Origin: Sphagnum compactum
Lineage: Eukaryota; Bryophyta; Sphagnopsida; Sphagnales
Direction of reading: 5' to 3'
Length of the DNA: 64,000 nucleotides
Assembly: GCA_965153455.1 (NCBI GenBank)
Contig: OZ234494.1
Span: 12,772,001-12,836,000, forward strand
In this document: positions 12,401 to 24,299 of the stretch, piece after piece
How positions within the stretch are numbered: position 1 is the first letter of the stretch
How the letters are laid out: the number at the start of each line of letters is the position of its first letter
Program-made: the position numbers and the translations under genes
The notes under the pieces: generated by a model
The model's input: only the letters and a program-made list of their open reading frames with translations
Databases searched by the model: none
Told to the model about the DNA's origin: nothing

Positions 12401-13800
12401 GTGGACCATGGGGTAGGATGTTAGGTGGCCGGGAAAGAACCCATGTTGTTGTTGTTGGGGGCAAAACCTGAAAGGCCAGGGTAAACCAGCACCCACTTTG
12501 GTACCTTTACCGTTTTGAGTGAGGCCTCTTAGTGGCCATATTAAGCCCCAAAATTGTCATATTTCAACTCAGAGAACCCCTATTTAGTGTCATTCATATT
12601 AATTATAAGTTCATGGGTGCACTTGCAACTTTTATTTATTTTGAAGGAGCCATATTAATTGGCCCATCATCATTGTTTTTGGAACGTTGGGCATGCCCCC
12701 AATAGAAGCACCGCTTCGGACCCCCCCAGTTGCAAAATAGAGACAAATGGATTCCCCCCACAGCCTACCTTTTCAATTTATGTACATGAGAGTTGAGCTT
12801 TGGGTAAACCATATGGGATAAAATTGAGATGTTGTTGGGAACGCCTTCAGGAACAACTTGGGAACTTGGGGAATTTCAAAAGAACGTGATGAGAACATGT
12901 TGAGAACACAATGGGAACATTGAAGAAAAACAAAAAATAACATGGACAATGAATGGGGGGTTTTCTATACTATGGACAATGCCAGAATGCTTGCCCTCAA
13001 TTGGACAACAGAGCATATTTTGCCACAAGCTAATTTTTAAGGGAGAAATTTGTGAAGCCACCTTCATTTTTTTTATAAGCATTTTCTTGGCAACTGGTTT
13101 TTTATTTAATGAAGCCCATTTGGCTACTTTGTTTTGACAATTTTTGTACATTTGGCAAAAGTTTAATTTTTAGATTTAAAATTATTGGCAATAGTTCAAC
13201 TTTGGATTTTGTAATGGCCTTTACACTGTCAACTGGATATGGCAAAAGAAGAGGTAGTAAGACTAAAAAGTAGGATAGTCCTCACTAAAAAACTTCTTGC
13301 AGACTATGATTAATTTACAAATGCAGCATTGGCAAACATTTGATCAGGGGTGGGGATAAGCAACTTAATGCTTAATGCCCTGATTGCTTGCCGCCACCAC
13401 CCGGAAGATTGTGAGTGCAGTCTGGAAGCGGTTTGGTTTCTTCAGGGATGCACCATTCTATCATGTGTATGGCAATGTGGATGCACCAATCGTGGAAAGG
13501 AGACGACAAGGTGGCAAGGATGGCAGCTGTGGCTTGAGTTGGGTATTAGAGAAAGTTGCTGGTTAGTTATGTTACAGACTGGTTTTGGTGTGGTGATCGG
13601 TTTTTCACATGAAGATTGTAGTGGATTATCTGCTTCAATGTGGTAGACAAGAAGCTTAGGGAGAATAGAGAGGGAGTGCAACTTTGCCAAAGCAGAGGAT
13701 ATGTAACAGGGAGCTTTCTTCTCATATTGGACCTACTGCATAGACCAAAACAAGGCGATGGGTTTTACTACTTTTGGAGTTTCAAATGAAGGGAATTCAG
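9420..13800. other. Gene-free repeat-derived region
   Basis: No gene recognised. It contains GGAACAC/GAACATGTTGAG-type short repeats at 9430-9580 and 12840-12930 (reverse complement of the GTTCCCAATGTG repeats near 58.7 and 59.8 kb), a copy of the GACGGGATGCATGAAATGTC repeat at about 10135-10190, a GC-rich islet at 10.48-10.67 kb, many TTTGGCAA/TTGCCAAA words at 11.2-13.2 kb, and G-rich runs at 12281-12306. Frames near 13350-13650 show no family resemblance. Confidence 0.55.
10477..10673. repeat. GC-rich insert bounded by a 13-bp direct repeat
   Basis: TGACGGAGCTCGG occurs at 10477-10489 and again at 10661-10673. The 171 bp between them are strongly GC-rich in otherwise AT-rich DNA. The arrangement looks like a short insertion with a target duplication, but I see no convincing pol III box, TIR or poly-A tail, so the class is unknown. 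Confidence 0.45.
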
Positions 13801-15124
13801 CTGTCATACTGCCATGACCTTATGTCTCACACACAAAGCATCAGACAGTCAACCTTTATCATCAATAGCAGTATCTACCCACTCTCGCCACTAACTTCAT
13901 TAGCAAGTGTAGATAATTATAGAAGGAAATTCCAGAAATTTTAGCCAAACAATTACACAAAACATGTACAGGCCGATTACAGTGTTTTGATGACCAACAA
14001 GCACATACAAGATTATGCAGCAGAAAGTTTTAGTAAAGTCTAAAAGCTTCAGCCATCACAAACCAGACCACATGAACTAATTTCCGCTACATCATTACGA
14101 ATCACTTGACTCATTTGCTCAAACTTGACAAACCCACACACTCAGCCTTTGATGTGGCCTGCACTCACACAGACAGAAACTCTCTACCATCGTTCAAGTT
14201 GAGTTCCAAGAGCCTTTGAACAATTTCCCAGCTATGTTTCCTTTGCACACTGGATCCTACAAGCACATCTGCATATAAATCTGTAAGACCTCTTAACAAA
14301 ATTGAGAAGGATGCATTCACCTAACACAACACCATAGCTGTTCAAAATATTAATTATCATATATGGTACTACTGTAAGCAGCCTCAACACTACAAGGAAT
14401 GCAAACAGTACATACACATTAAAAGCAAGGTCACAGTAATTTCCAATCTGAGAAAGGTGCTTCAAAATTTGGACATTTTATGAGAGGAATTTCCGTTCAG
14501 GAAAACAAAGTGCTTTCATAACTATTCACAGCTACAGTTGGCGAGCAGTGACAACAGGGATCTGAAAACAGTGCACAGAAAAGACTAAACTAGATCCAGA
14601 ACAAGAAGTCTTTACACAAATAGGAATCTTGCACTGCACAGATGATTCATTAACCCTTTTAAAATAGAAGTCATTAGTGTAGAGTGCACTTACCTCTTAA
14701 ACCATAAAAGGTGTGGGTAGAACGGGACCTTGTATGAATGCTGCATCAAACAGCAGACAAGGGCTACTACTTCAACTAAATTAATGTAGCCCAGCCTGTT
14801 AACAGGGAGAGACATTCCCTCAATTTGGTGGGAACACATAAACACATGTAACCTCCAAAAAGCTAAAGAACAGAGCCTGCAAACTGGCTCTTAGGACCAC
14901 ACCTCAGTGATTAGTTCCTATTAATTACCAACATGAAGTGCTGATTCCAGGCAGGCAATGGTTGCCAACTAAGGTAAATAATGAAATAAACCACCTGCTG
15001 CTTTCAACATGAGATGTGCCTGCTAATTGCCAGAGGCCTGAGTATGCATACTCCAAGCTCTTGACAGTAACAATCTACAGAAAAAAAACATAAGTCAACA
15101 TCAGGGCAGTAGTTGTGGGCAATT

Positions 15125-18031
15125 CTACAATCCAGGGTGAGACTGCTGCAAACAGGATTCAACACGGTTTGTACAGATGTTGTTGCATGGAAGCAGGGTA
15201 CTTGTCACCATTGAGTCAGTTACCAATGATGCATCACTGAAATCCAATCTCCCAAGGCGCCTGTTGAATCAACATCTCAGGTATTGTTAAAACATCCAAA
15301 CCAAGGAAACAATGTGATAAGGAACTAAGAACCCTCCTGGACATACAAAACTTTACAATCTGTTGAGTTCTAGAACTAACCTTTTCTTCAGTCGGTTGTT
15401 GATTGCTGTCAAGTCCTTTGAAGGGCTTTCATACGCAAAGGCACTCTCCCCAACACATGCATACAAGCTGCGTGTGTGTGGTGACATCAGAGTGTCCACC
15501 TGCAATGGCATCTTGAGATTAAGTCCAGCTACAAATGGAGGCAACTGATTCACAGCCCAGTCAAGTATTAGAACAAACTCCTGGAGCTGTATGCACTTAG
15601 CAAACAACTGCAGGATACATTCTAATCAGGTGTGGGAAGAAAGCATGATTCATTGCTTACTGACTAACCAAAAATGTTCACACAAAGGTTTTGTTTAAAT
15701 AAACAAATGCTGAGGCTGCACATTGATACACCCCTAGTACAGGTTACCAGCACTCTTTATATTCACAGACAGTAAAAAAATTGGACAGCAGGAAAGACAT
15801 GATGACAGCTATTCCCCATGATTGTTGAGCAACCCTTCCAAGGAAACACCTGAGGTGCCCAACACCACAGTGAGACATTCTTCCACCTTATAAGGTAGGG
15901 TCCATTGCTGGATAGCATACCTTAATAGCCCGAAGTGGTGAAACATACACATTGTGCATGGCTGATACTTTTTTGGGAGACAAGTCTGGTAGAACTGGAA
16001 AAGCAGGAGGTTCTGGAGATGCAGGTGAGTCACCTGCAACACATAATAATCCTGTCCCACAGTTAGGAGAAGAGGGAACCGGGAAGGAACAATTGACTGT
16101 GTCATCCTGCTGCTGCTTTGAAAGGATGGATGAAACGATACAACATCATCCAGATCTCTGCTGATTTTTGGTCAAGACATCTAGCAGCCATCCTACAGAT
16201 ACCTCACTCAAAGTCAAACATCATCCTCATAATCCAGCTACATTGCTTCCATTCTATTGGTAACAGGTACAGCTTGCCAAATATGCCACTGGCTGAATGC
16301 CAGCAACAAACAGCAGTCTAGTCTGGTTTAGTTCATGTTCAAAGCTCAGAGCAGAGAACAAACAACAAAATGAAAGCATGTACATTCAAACCTTTGACTG
16401 GTTACCTCCCAAACATGCATAACAAGTAGCACACGGTTTTGCATATAGCTTCACAAGGACAAGCCCCTCAAACTGTCAGGAGGGCCAAGGCTCCCTTTAC
16501 CGTTATGATAGTCTCCTTCATCTGAACCATGAGTGTTGCCTGAAGCAGGTGTAGCACCACTTGTGCCAATTTGCAGCAAGAATGTCTTGGTCGAATGCAC
16601 AAAAATTTCATTGTAAAACTTGACTATATCACCTGTCTCCTGACCTCCTGCCTTCTGCACCCCAGAAAAAGGGTTAAAATGCTATGAGTTTGGAGAGAAA
16701 ACTCTTCAGTGGCACTTTGAAGGTAACCTACACAGATGAATGCAGCCATATCCTCATGAGTATCACTCACAAAGTGTCAGACCATCACCTTCCATCACAA
16801 ACAGCAGAGACAACCTGAAGTGGCTTCCACTGACTTTGGCAGCTCCAAACAGTGGCTGTAAATAAGTATAGAACATCCACCCAAATTTTTGGGCAAACCA
16901 TTGTACAAAAATTCTGTCTTAAGCTTTCTTTTGCATTTCTGGAAGAAATGAAAAGACTCATTCATGATGCTGCCTAGCACTCACAAAGTATATCCAATAG
17001 TATGCTTGAATCATTCTAGCTTGTTCCTGTACAAGCAAGATCTAGGCCGTAGACAGGCCTACTTTCAGAATAACAGTTACAGCCTCCTGCACACTTAACA
17101 TCTCCATTTATGCACACCAGATATGTCACTATAATACCACTTCATACGTCATTTCATAAAATTACAAAGTACACACCCCAGCTCGGCGCCAGGGAGGTAG
17201 GTCGATGAAGACATTGCGAAACACATGGAGCTTGCATTGTGGCTGCATCCGATACTGATGGATAATATCACGAAATGTCACAGTTGCTTTGCTAACCTGA
17301 GCCACCAAACAAACAGCCAATACAAGCTACCAATTACAAAGTGAACACATTCTAGCACCATGGTGAGACCAAACTCCTTGTGTACACTTCCCTTAAGAGA
17401 ATTGACAGCAGCACATCTAAAAGAAACTCTATGGAACTCAGACTTTCCCTTGGACCCACTCTGGGAATACTTCTTCACACAAATGCTAACAGTTGCCAGA
17501 GGTCAAAAATCAAGTGCCCAAACAGGATGCATGTGAACAATGGTGATGGACTCACCTTGCAGACACCATAGATGGTGCAAAGTATGAGCTGATCAATGTG
17601 CCGATTGAAAAATAGGCTAGTCTCGTGGTGCAAAGTGTGCTGGAACACACGGTACACACGCTCAACTAATGGCTGTGGCTGCCCAAGGCGTTCACAGAGG
17701 TTCCGTATTCTTACAGCTGCAAGAATTAGTACCTGAACATCCACTCATCACCACTTAGATAACAATCAAGTGATAAACTGATATGGGTTGGGAGATGGAG
17801 GCATGCTGTTTGACTCCATTGAGTAAAACACCATCAGGCAGAAATTACCACTAAATCCATCAGGTTCTCAACAGAAAAAAGAGCAGAAAGTAATCATGCT
17901 CATCAGCGGATTAAAGGGCAACAACTGAGAGGCACATAACACAGCTACTACAAATATCACACCAGTCACTGAAATTCCTTATCCCTTAAATGTGGATACA
18001 GAGCTTGAAGCAATCCCTACATAGTGATATA

Positions 18032-18071
<40 letters not shown>

Positions 18072-21000
18072 GCACAATGTCACCTTTTGAAAGAAAACGT
18101 TGATGACTGTCTCAGCACAGGTCTCCCCACCCCCAACTGGGCTTGGTCTCTGTGGACTAAACAGTGAAAACAATGCATCTTAGAAAGACCGGGGCAACAA
18201 ATACTGGAAACCTGACACATAAAGAAATGAAGGAGTTCATTTCTACAGCTTAACCTTCTAACCACTAGTGTGCACACCTGGCAAATGCTGATTGCAGTGG
18301 AGCTCTGAGGCGGTTTCTCAAAGGGGAGCTGAAGGCAGAGAATGCTGATAGCCGTTCTTTCACTGGTGAATTTAAAAATGTAGGCCCCACTTGATCTGCA
18401 CTTCCACATGAGCCTGCAACTCCATTTCGGGCAGGGGATGCTGACACTGCTTTCTGGCTCAATAATGAAGCCCCTGACATCTCTCCTGCAGAAAAGACAA
18501 CAGTAGAGTTGTCAATTGAGACAAAAAGCTGCAGCCCAAGTACTAGACCTATCTTGCATCCTACCCGCCTCCATCTGCTTCAAAAGGAGTAGACATGAAA
18601 GACAAAGAATGTGATTCAATCTCTAAGAGTGGATAATGGACTCCAGTGTGTTATTTCACTGGACCTACACTGCAAATGTGTTCCAGAATTCTTTTCTTAT
18701 GCACAAGAGCAATAAAACATATCTGACTGTGAAAAGGAGGAGAATAGCAGGAGGCAAAAAGAGTCCAAGGAATTCTGCAAACCTCCAACCAAGTGTTGAG
18801 TAGTTGCTATTGCTGGACCCTCTTGTGAGCTAAGATTGTCCAATGATGGCATTGGTTCAGCCAAGAGACACAAACGGTTGATTTCTGCAGCGAGGTTTGG
18901 TCTTGCGAAAATGAGTGAGGTATACATTGATGATCCCTTCTCCCAAGCCATGCTCTCTAGCAGCCTTTCCTCTATTGAGTTGAGGTGCCTCTTTAGCTCT
19001 CGAGGCAGAGTATCCTCGTGCCTCACAAAGTACTCGATAACTTTGCTTAAGTCAAAGGCTGTTATTCCTGCTGGCTCTAAAACTGCAGGAAAGGTCATGG
19101 TAACTGTCTTATGGGTGGCAAGGACAAGCTCTGCTGAGCAGGCAATCATGCAGCGGTGGAACCGCTCATTGGAAAGAAGAGATGTGAGGTTGCTGTTTTG
19201 CAGTCGTTGTGCCTCGGACCGGCACATGGCCCCTACAACTCTGTAGTATAGCTTCAAGGCTTCTAGTCTGCGCTGCTCTGCCCATACACTGTCCTCTTGG
19301 CCATTTCCTTCCACCTGTCGCCAGCTCCCCAACCCATTGCTGGGAAAGATTGATTCCAGCAAAACTTGTGCCCTGTTCCTAACATCAGAGGAGATGTCCC
19401 TGTCACATGAGCGGAAGAAAAGCTGCAGCTCTAGACAAGGCTCAGCAGGTAATGGTGTGATCACATCACGAAGCCACTTGGCAGTGGTCATGGTGATGCT
19501 AACTGGAGTAGGTGGGGCTATCTTGCTACTATTATCTATGGGAAATCCTCCTATCTTCACTGGTGATGAACAAGGTGAACCATTTTGTGATGGTAAGCAT
19601 GTTGCTGTTGAAACTGGTGAACTCCGCACTGGTGATGACATTGTATCATACTTGCGCTGGAATCAAAGAAACACCACCCAAATCAATTCAGTTATTTAAT
19701 TGCATAACTGCAAAGCAAGATAGCTGGCATCCGTCAATGACAGGATTAATATCACTGCATTCTCACAGAAGTTCCGGTATCATCCAAGAATGTTGGAGAA
19801 AGGAAATCTCAGGTAGAGTCAGCACCTTGGAAGCAGAAATATCTGGTGAACCACAAGATACAGAGCCCATCAAACTAACTTCTCCATTAATGAACATCCG
19901 TTCATCTAGCTCCCCATGACTCTGATAAGCCTCTTCATAATCCTTTTCCACAATGCTTATGTTTGACATTATCTGTCCACTCTCCATAAGGCCCTCGAAG
20001 TACACAAGACCATCTGTCAACAGTGGAACAAAATGGTGTAAGCAACTTTAGCAGACATCAATGAGCTGCTGCTTCAAAGTTGTATATGCAAATGATTAAC
20101 TAAAACTACCAAAAACCACAATCCCAAAACTTGCAATACACTTGCAAAGCAGGCAGCCATGATGTCAACCTAGAAGCTGACCTGTATCAATGCCAGCTAT
20201 TTGCTTGGAATGACAAGATATACTTGCATCACTTGGGTTCTTGTTGTATAAATCCCTAATCATGCTGTTTGCCTTATCCACCATACAACACACATCTTTC
20301 TCGCATGCATGATACATGTTGCAAAAGGATGCCACCAGATTGACGCCTTTTGGACTTCGTTTAGCTGATCAGTGAGAAAGAATGTTAGGCTTTACAGCAC
20401 ACAAACATCAAGTATTCAAAGCCCTAACAAGCCTCACAGGTTGGTAAAAACACAAATGTGATCCTGCAAAAGATTCACAACTCACCAAATTTTGAAGTGT
20501 CTTCAACACAGAATTTCCGCAATTGAGGTGGCATGTGCAGCATCAAGATAACCTGCAGAATTACAGCAGTTGACACTGATGACAACCCAACTCTAGGGGG
20601 GGAAACTATTACAATACCTATGAGACTGCAGAAAAAATTCCACATGAACACTTTGAAGTTAACCACTGTGTCAGATCTGTCCAAATCAAATCCAACACGA
20701 CAAGAATATGTATGGTCATAGACTTTTGAGTACCACTCACTAAGTATTAGACCATCAAATTCATCTTAAATAGCAGCAACCAGCTGCCATGACTCCCCAA
20801 TGACTTCATCACCACCAAATGGTGGGAATGTATAAGTCAATCATAATCTGCCAAAATTTTCAGGCAAAAATAGTGTATGAAAATCCGCTCAATGAATTTC
20901 TGTTGCATGTCCAGAAGCAACTGGACATCTAAGTCATGATGTTTGCTAGAACTCAAAAGCAGAATACTATTACCATAATCAACTAGGGACTTTGTGATTC

Positions 21001-23287
21001 AAACTACCCTCAAATTTATTAGAGAGAAGTAAATTAGCAGATGTGAGGCTGAATTTGGCTAAATACAGGAAGCAAAGTTACACGGTTCACATTAAAGCAA
21101 TGCACCATGCTGGGATATAGCTAGATCTGGCAAACACATTCGAACTGACTATGAACTGTTCCACTTCTGACACAAGGAGACAAGAAGCATTGCAACATGT
21201 GCAACCATCAAACAAACCAATGAGCAAGAAATACATCAAAAGGGAATGTCTGCATACAATGATAGCCAGAAGCCCATTGGTACAAGTCACCAGGTCAGGA
21301 AACTGATTGAGGACATGCATCCGTAGTGCCAGAAAAAGCATCCACCCAAGTTGCATTTGAGGAGGAAAACCTTCTTTGACTTCCAATGGAGAGCCATTTA
21401 AACCTCCAGAAGAACATTCTGAGAAAAGAAAAAGCTCTTTATACACTCGCTTGTAGTAGCTGCAAGAGTACCAATCTACTGTCAGAAGTAATCACTTGCT
21501 TAGAGGACAATATTACAAACTCCTTGATAGGACCCCAGAAGCCATATAGCAAGCAACTCAAATCCCTGAATGCGTGACAAACAGCTTTTGCCCATGAGCT
21601 TGTGCGACCATTCCTATACCATGACACTTGTTGCCATCCTCCTCAACTTTCTCTTTCCTTCATGGGTCCAGTTCCCACAATGCTCTTAGGTATCATTATT
21701 AGGAGGCTGCTTCAAGAAAAGGATCCTAAAATTGCTTGCTTGCTTCTCATCAACAACACAGCTGTTCACTATACCTCAACATAGTTGAAATATGCCACCC
21801 CCCTGTTCAGTCTGGTAGTCCCAAATTGGTGGAACCAAATACTGCAAAGTAGCCAAGCAAACCTCATGGAATGTCCAGCAAAAGCAATGGAGGGACATAA
21901 GGAGCTTCAGACTGAAAGCAAAAGATCAATTATGGGTGAACATCTCAATTACTTACTTGGAGAGAACCTTCATGTGCACAAAATTAGCTTGCACTTCCTT
22001 CACCTGGTCAACCAGCAACACAAGAAAGCACTAGCAATTCAAATTTCCTCCATCCAAGGCAAATGTCACTACCATCGAATTGAAACAAAACTTCACAAGA
22101 ACCTCACCTGGAGCAGCTTTTCCCAGCTGTCTCCATACAGAGCTTGAAGTGTTGGGGCTGCCTTCACAAGAAACTGAGGAAGCTCCTTGAAAAGATCCAT
22201 AACACTAGTGTCCACATACAGATCAAATCATGCAAAGCTCAAGAAATTAGCCAAACATAGACACAAGAGCACATGATTGTAAAATTATGTCACATCCAAC
22301 ACGTGGACTTGAAAACAAAAACACAACTTTACTGTGTAGCCACAGAAGCAACAAAACCATGAAACAAACCTGATGTTGGTCACTTGCAGAAGTTGCATGA
22401 GAGTAAACCCTGCAGCTGTCCCTTCAACTGCACCCTCTCCAACACATGTTACGCTGCTCAACCTTTTAACAGCATAAAAAACACATGCATTCCATAATCG
22501 TTCTGCCTCTTCAACCTGCATGTCGACAAATGCAGGGCTGTTCCCATCAGGTGCTGCTAGAATTCAGTCTAATTCTGAAGCTTATTGCATTCAGGACTAC
22601 ACAATCCTTCACAGAGAAGGTGAGAATTCTGTTCACAATACTACATTTTGAGTGCAAAATGAGAGAAAAAGCTCCTTTTAAGAGTCTTCAGCAATATATG
22701 TCATAAACATGAAATAATAATATCCTCCCCACACTTACTGTGCCACTTCCAATGCTGTCTATATTGGCAAGCAGGAGAAGCTTGCTGTCTTTGAAAAAGC
22801 AGACAGCTCGCTGCAACATTGTCTCACTCAGTTGCAGACCAACCTGTCAAGAAAGTTTTGAAACTCATCACTCTCAAGCAGACTATAATGGCCAGTGATT
22901 ACATTGCCAACACAAACACAAGAAGAATGCCACAACAGATTTTCCAACAAGCCAGCAGCGCCCATGAAAACCAAAGTGGCCAAAAGCAAATACGTTTTTT
23001 CCTCCTCACACAGGAAACATGATAGCAATACTCTTCCAGTAGTGCAAGAAACAAAACCCTAAGGAATCATCAAGAGAGGTAAGGCCTCATTTCTTTCAGA
23101 AGAAAATGCTTAATAGAAACAAAGAGTTTTCTTGCTGCTGAGAATTGAGCTATAACTCCCCGATCTGCAACTCGACAAGGCGTACCTCACACCGCTCCAT
23201 GAAGCGGGCCTCCATTCCATCCAAAAAAGGTTGAGAAGCTGCTCTTCTCAAAGAAGAAGACCGATTGTCTCCACCGCTCGTCGTCAT
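15125..23287 (-). CDS. RBR: Retinoblastoma-related protein (RBR), complete 18-exon gene
   Basis: Plant retinoblastoma homologue: binds E2F/DP factors and represses S-phase genes until phosphorylated by CDK-cyclin D; nuclear. Exons (-): 23287-23186, 22843-22739, 22515-22370, 22204-22108, 22003-21957, 21459-21258, 20552-20486, 20364-20182, 20013-19826, 19656-18783, 18485-18278, 18156-18084, 17732-17556, 17296-17177, 16654-16474, 16033-15921, 15499-15381, 15260-15125. They join in phase to 1045 residues, the usual RBR length. The N-terminal cyclin-like region has [11 protein letters not shown] and [11 protein letters not shown]; the linker has [13 protein letters not shown] and GELDERMF. Pocket A (from about 435) starts [14 protein letters not shown]. 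Pocket B (from about 745) includes [17 protein letters not shown] and [15 protein letters not shown]. The C-terminal region has [18 protein letters not shown] and [13 protein letters not shown]. Many SP sites fit CDK control. The exon 15 donor (GTTTGA at 16473) is weak; other junctions are ordinary. Confidence 0.95.
16725..16985 (-). repeat. Dispersed intron repeat, copy A (RBR intron 14)
   Basis: Minus-strand copy sharing TGCATTTCTGGAAG, ATGGTTTGCCCA-like, CCACTG..GGAGCT-like and GGTCTGACACTTTGTGAGTG blocks with the other copies, in the same order. Lies between RBR exons 15 and 14, sense to the gene. Confidence 0.8.
18037..18069. repeat. (GA)n microsatellite in RBR intron 12
   Basis: About 16 uninterrupted GA dinucleotides on the plus strand, just downstream (in gene sense) of the donor of exon 12 at 18083. 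Confidence 0.9.
20640..20970 (-). repeat. Dispersed intron repeat, copy B (RBR intron 6)
   Basis: Diverged minus-strand copy with the tail block (TTGGATTTGATTTGGACAGA, TCTGACACA, CTTCAAAGTGTTC) plus the GGTCTAATACTTAGTGAGTG and ATGCAACAGAAATTC blocks. Sense to RBR. Confidence 0.75.
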
Positions 23288-24191
23288 GACTACAAATCCA
23301 CGAGAGGCTCAATAACGTTACACCCTAGAATTCGCCCTCCCTGCTATTTTCTCACATTCTCTTCAGAAGCTCCTCCTGTGGTTGGGAGAAAAGAAGAGCA
23401 ATCGTGCGGTCGGATTTCTGTTGAAGTAAAGAAGAGAAGCTTCTCCTCCTAACCCTCGAGAGCCACTGTCACATAGATGCGCCCGATATCTGCAGCAGCC
23501 CTCGACCACCACATCGGCCATGCTCCTATGAAGGAAGCTTTACTCCCAAATCGCTCGTCTGTAGTTCCCTGACAGTGTTACGTTTGACAAAAAGGACTGA
23601 TTCTAATCCCAAACCATCTCCGCAACACCGGCAATGATGCAGCAGAACAACGGCACCACTACTGTCCACAATAACACCGATTGTGATCACAATCCCGCCA
23701 TGTTCTTCTCGCACATCCTAAGTCTCTCGCTGCTTGCAAGTGCTTCCGAACAAGATCATCTGATTCTCTCTCTCTCCTCCCTGCGCATGTGAGCAAATGT
23801 CGAGAGACCAGAAAAACAAACCTGGGATAAATAATAAGTACCGAGGAGTCAGGAAAGAAAGGAAAGGCCGCTTCTGAAAACCTCTTTCTACCGAGGAAGA
23901 AGATCGATTAGACGCAGTGCAAAATCTCGCCAGAACTGAAGAAAGGAACGAGAACAGAGATGAGCCAAACCGGTCTGATGAATTCGTGTCAGTCACAACT
24001 GGAGGCAAGCGCAGAAGAAGAATGGTCGAAGAAGAAGAACGGCATACTTAGCGATGATGATGCCTCCTGAGCTTCTGTCTGTTGTGTCTGTCTCTCTTCC
24101 TCTCTCTCCCTCTCTCTCTCGCTACTGTCCACGCGATTTGCGGTGGGACCCTGGGTGCGCAAACCTCACCGGCGGGATGCAGACTCGCGAT

Positions 24192-24239
24192 GGCGGGAAA
24201 CCCCGTCGTCACAACACCCACGCCGTTGTTTTCCCGCGC
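24192..24239. promoter_or_regulatory. Pair of E2F-type sites upstream of RBR
   Basis: GGCGGGAAA at 24192-24200 (inverse of TTTCCCGCC) and TTTTCCCGCGC at 24229-24239 match the E2F consensus TTTSSCGS in opposite orientations, about 30 bp apart. A third partial GGCGGGA lies near 24171. The pair is 905-952 bp upstream of the RBR ATG in a CpG-rich stretch with a CT-rich run at 24090-24121. RBR genes are known E2F targets, so autoregulation is likely; the transcription start and any 5' UTR intron are not visible. Confidence 0.6.
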
Positions 24240-24299
24240 ATTCGTAGTCGTACTGTTGTGCGTTCGACGAGCTTTACGGTCACCGGCGTCGTTGTAAGT

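Noticed and set aside
13350-13646. Two overlapping plus-strand frames in a less AT-rich patch
   Set aside because: No family resemblance and no neighbouring exons in phase; could be a decayed repeat, but not supportable as a gene.
18836-19246. 136-codon plus-strand frame
   Set aside because: Antisense to RBR exon 10, whose minus-strand translation is clearly a pocket A domain.
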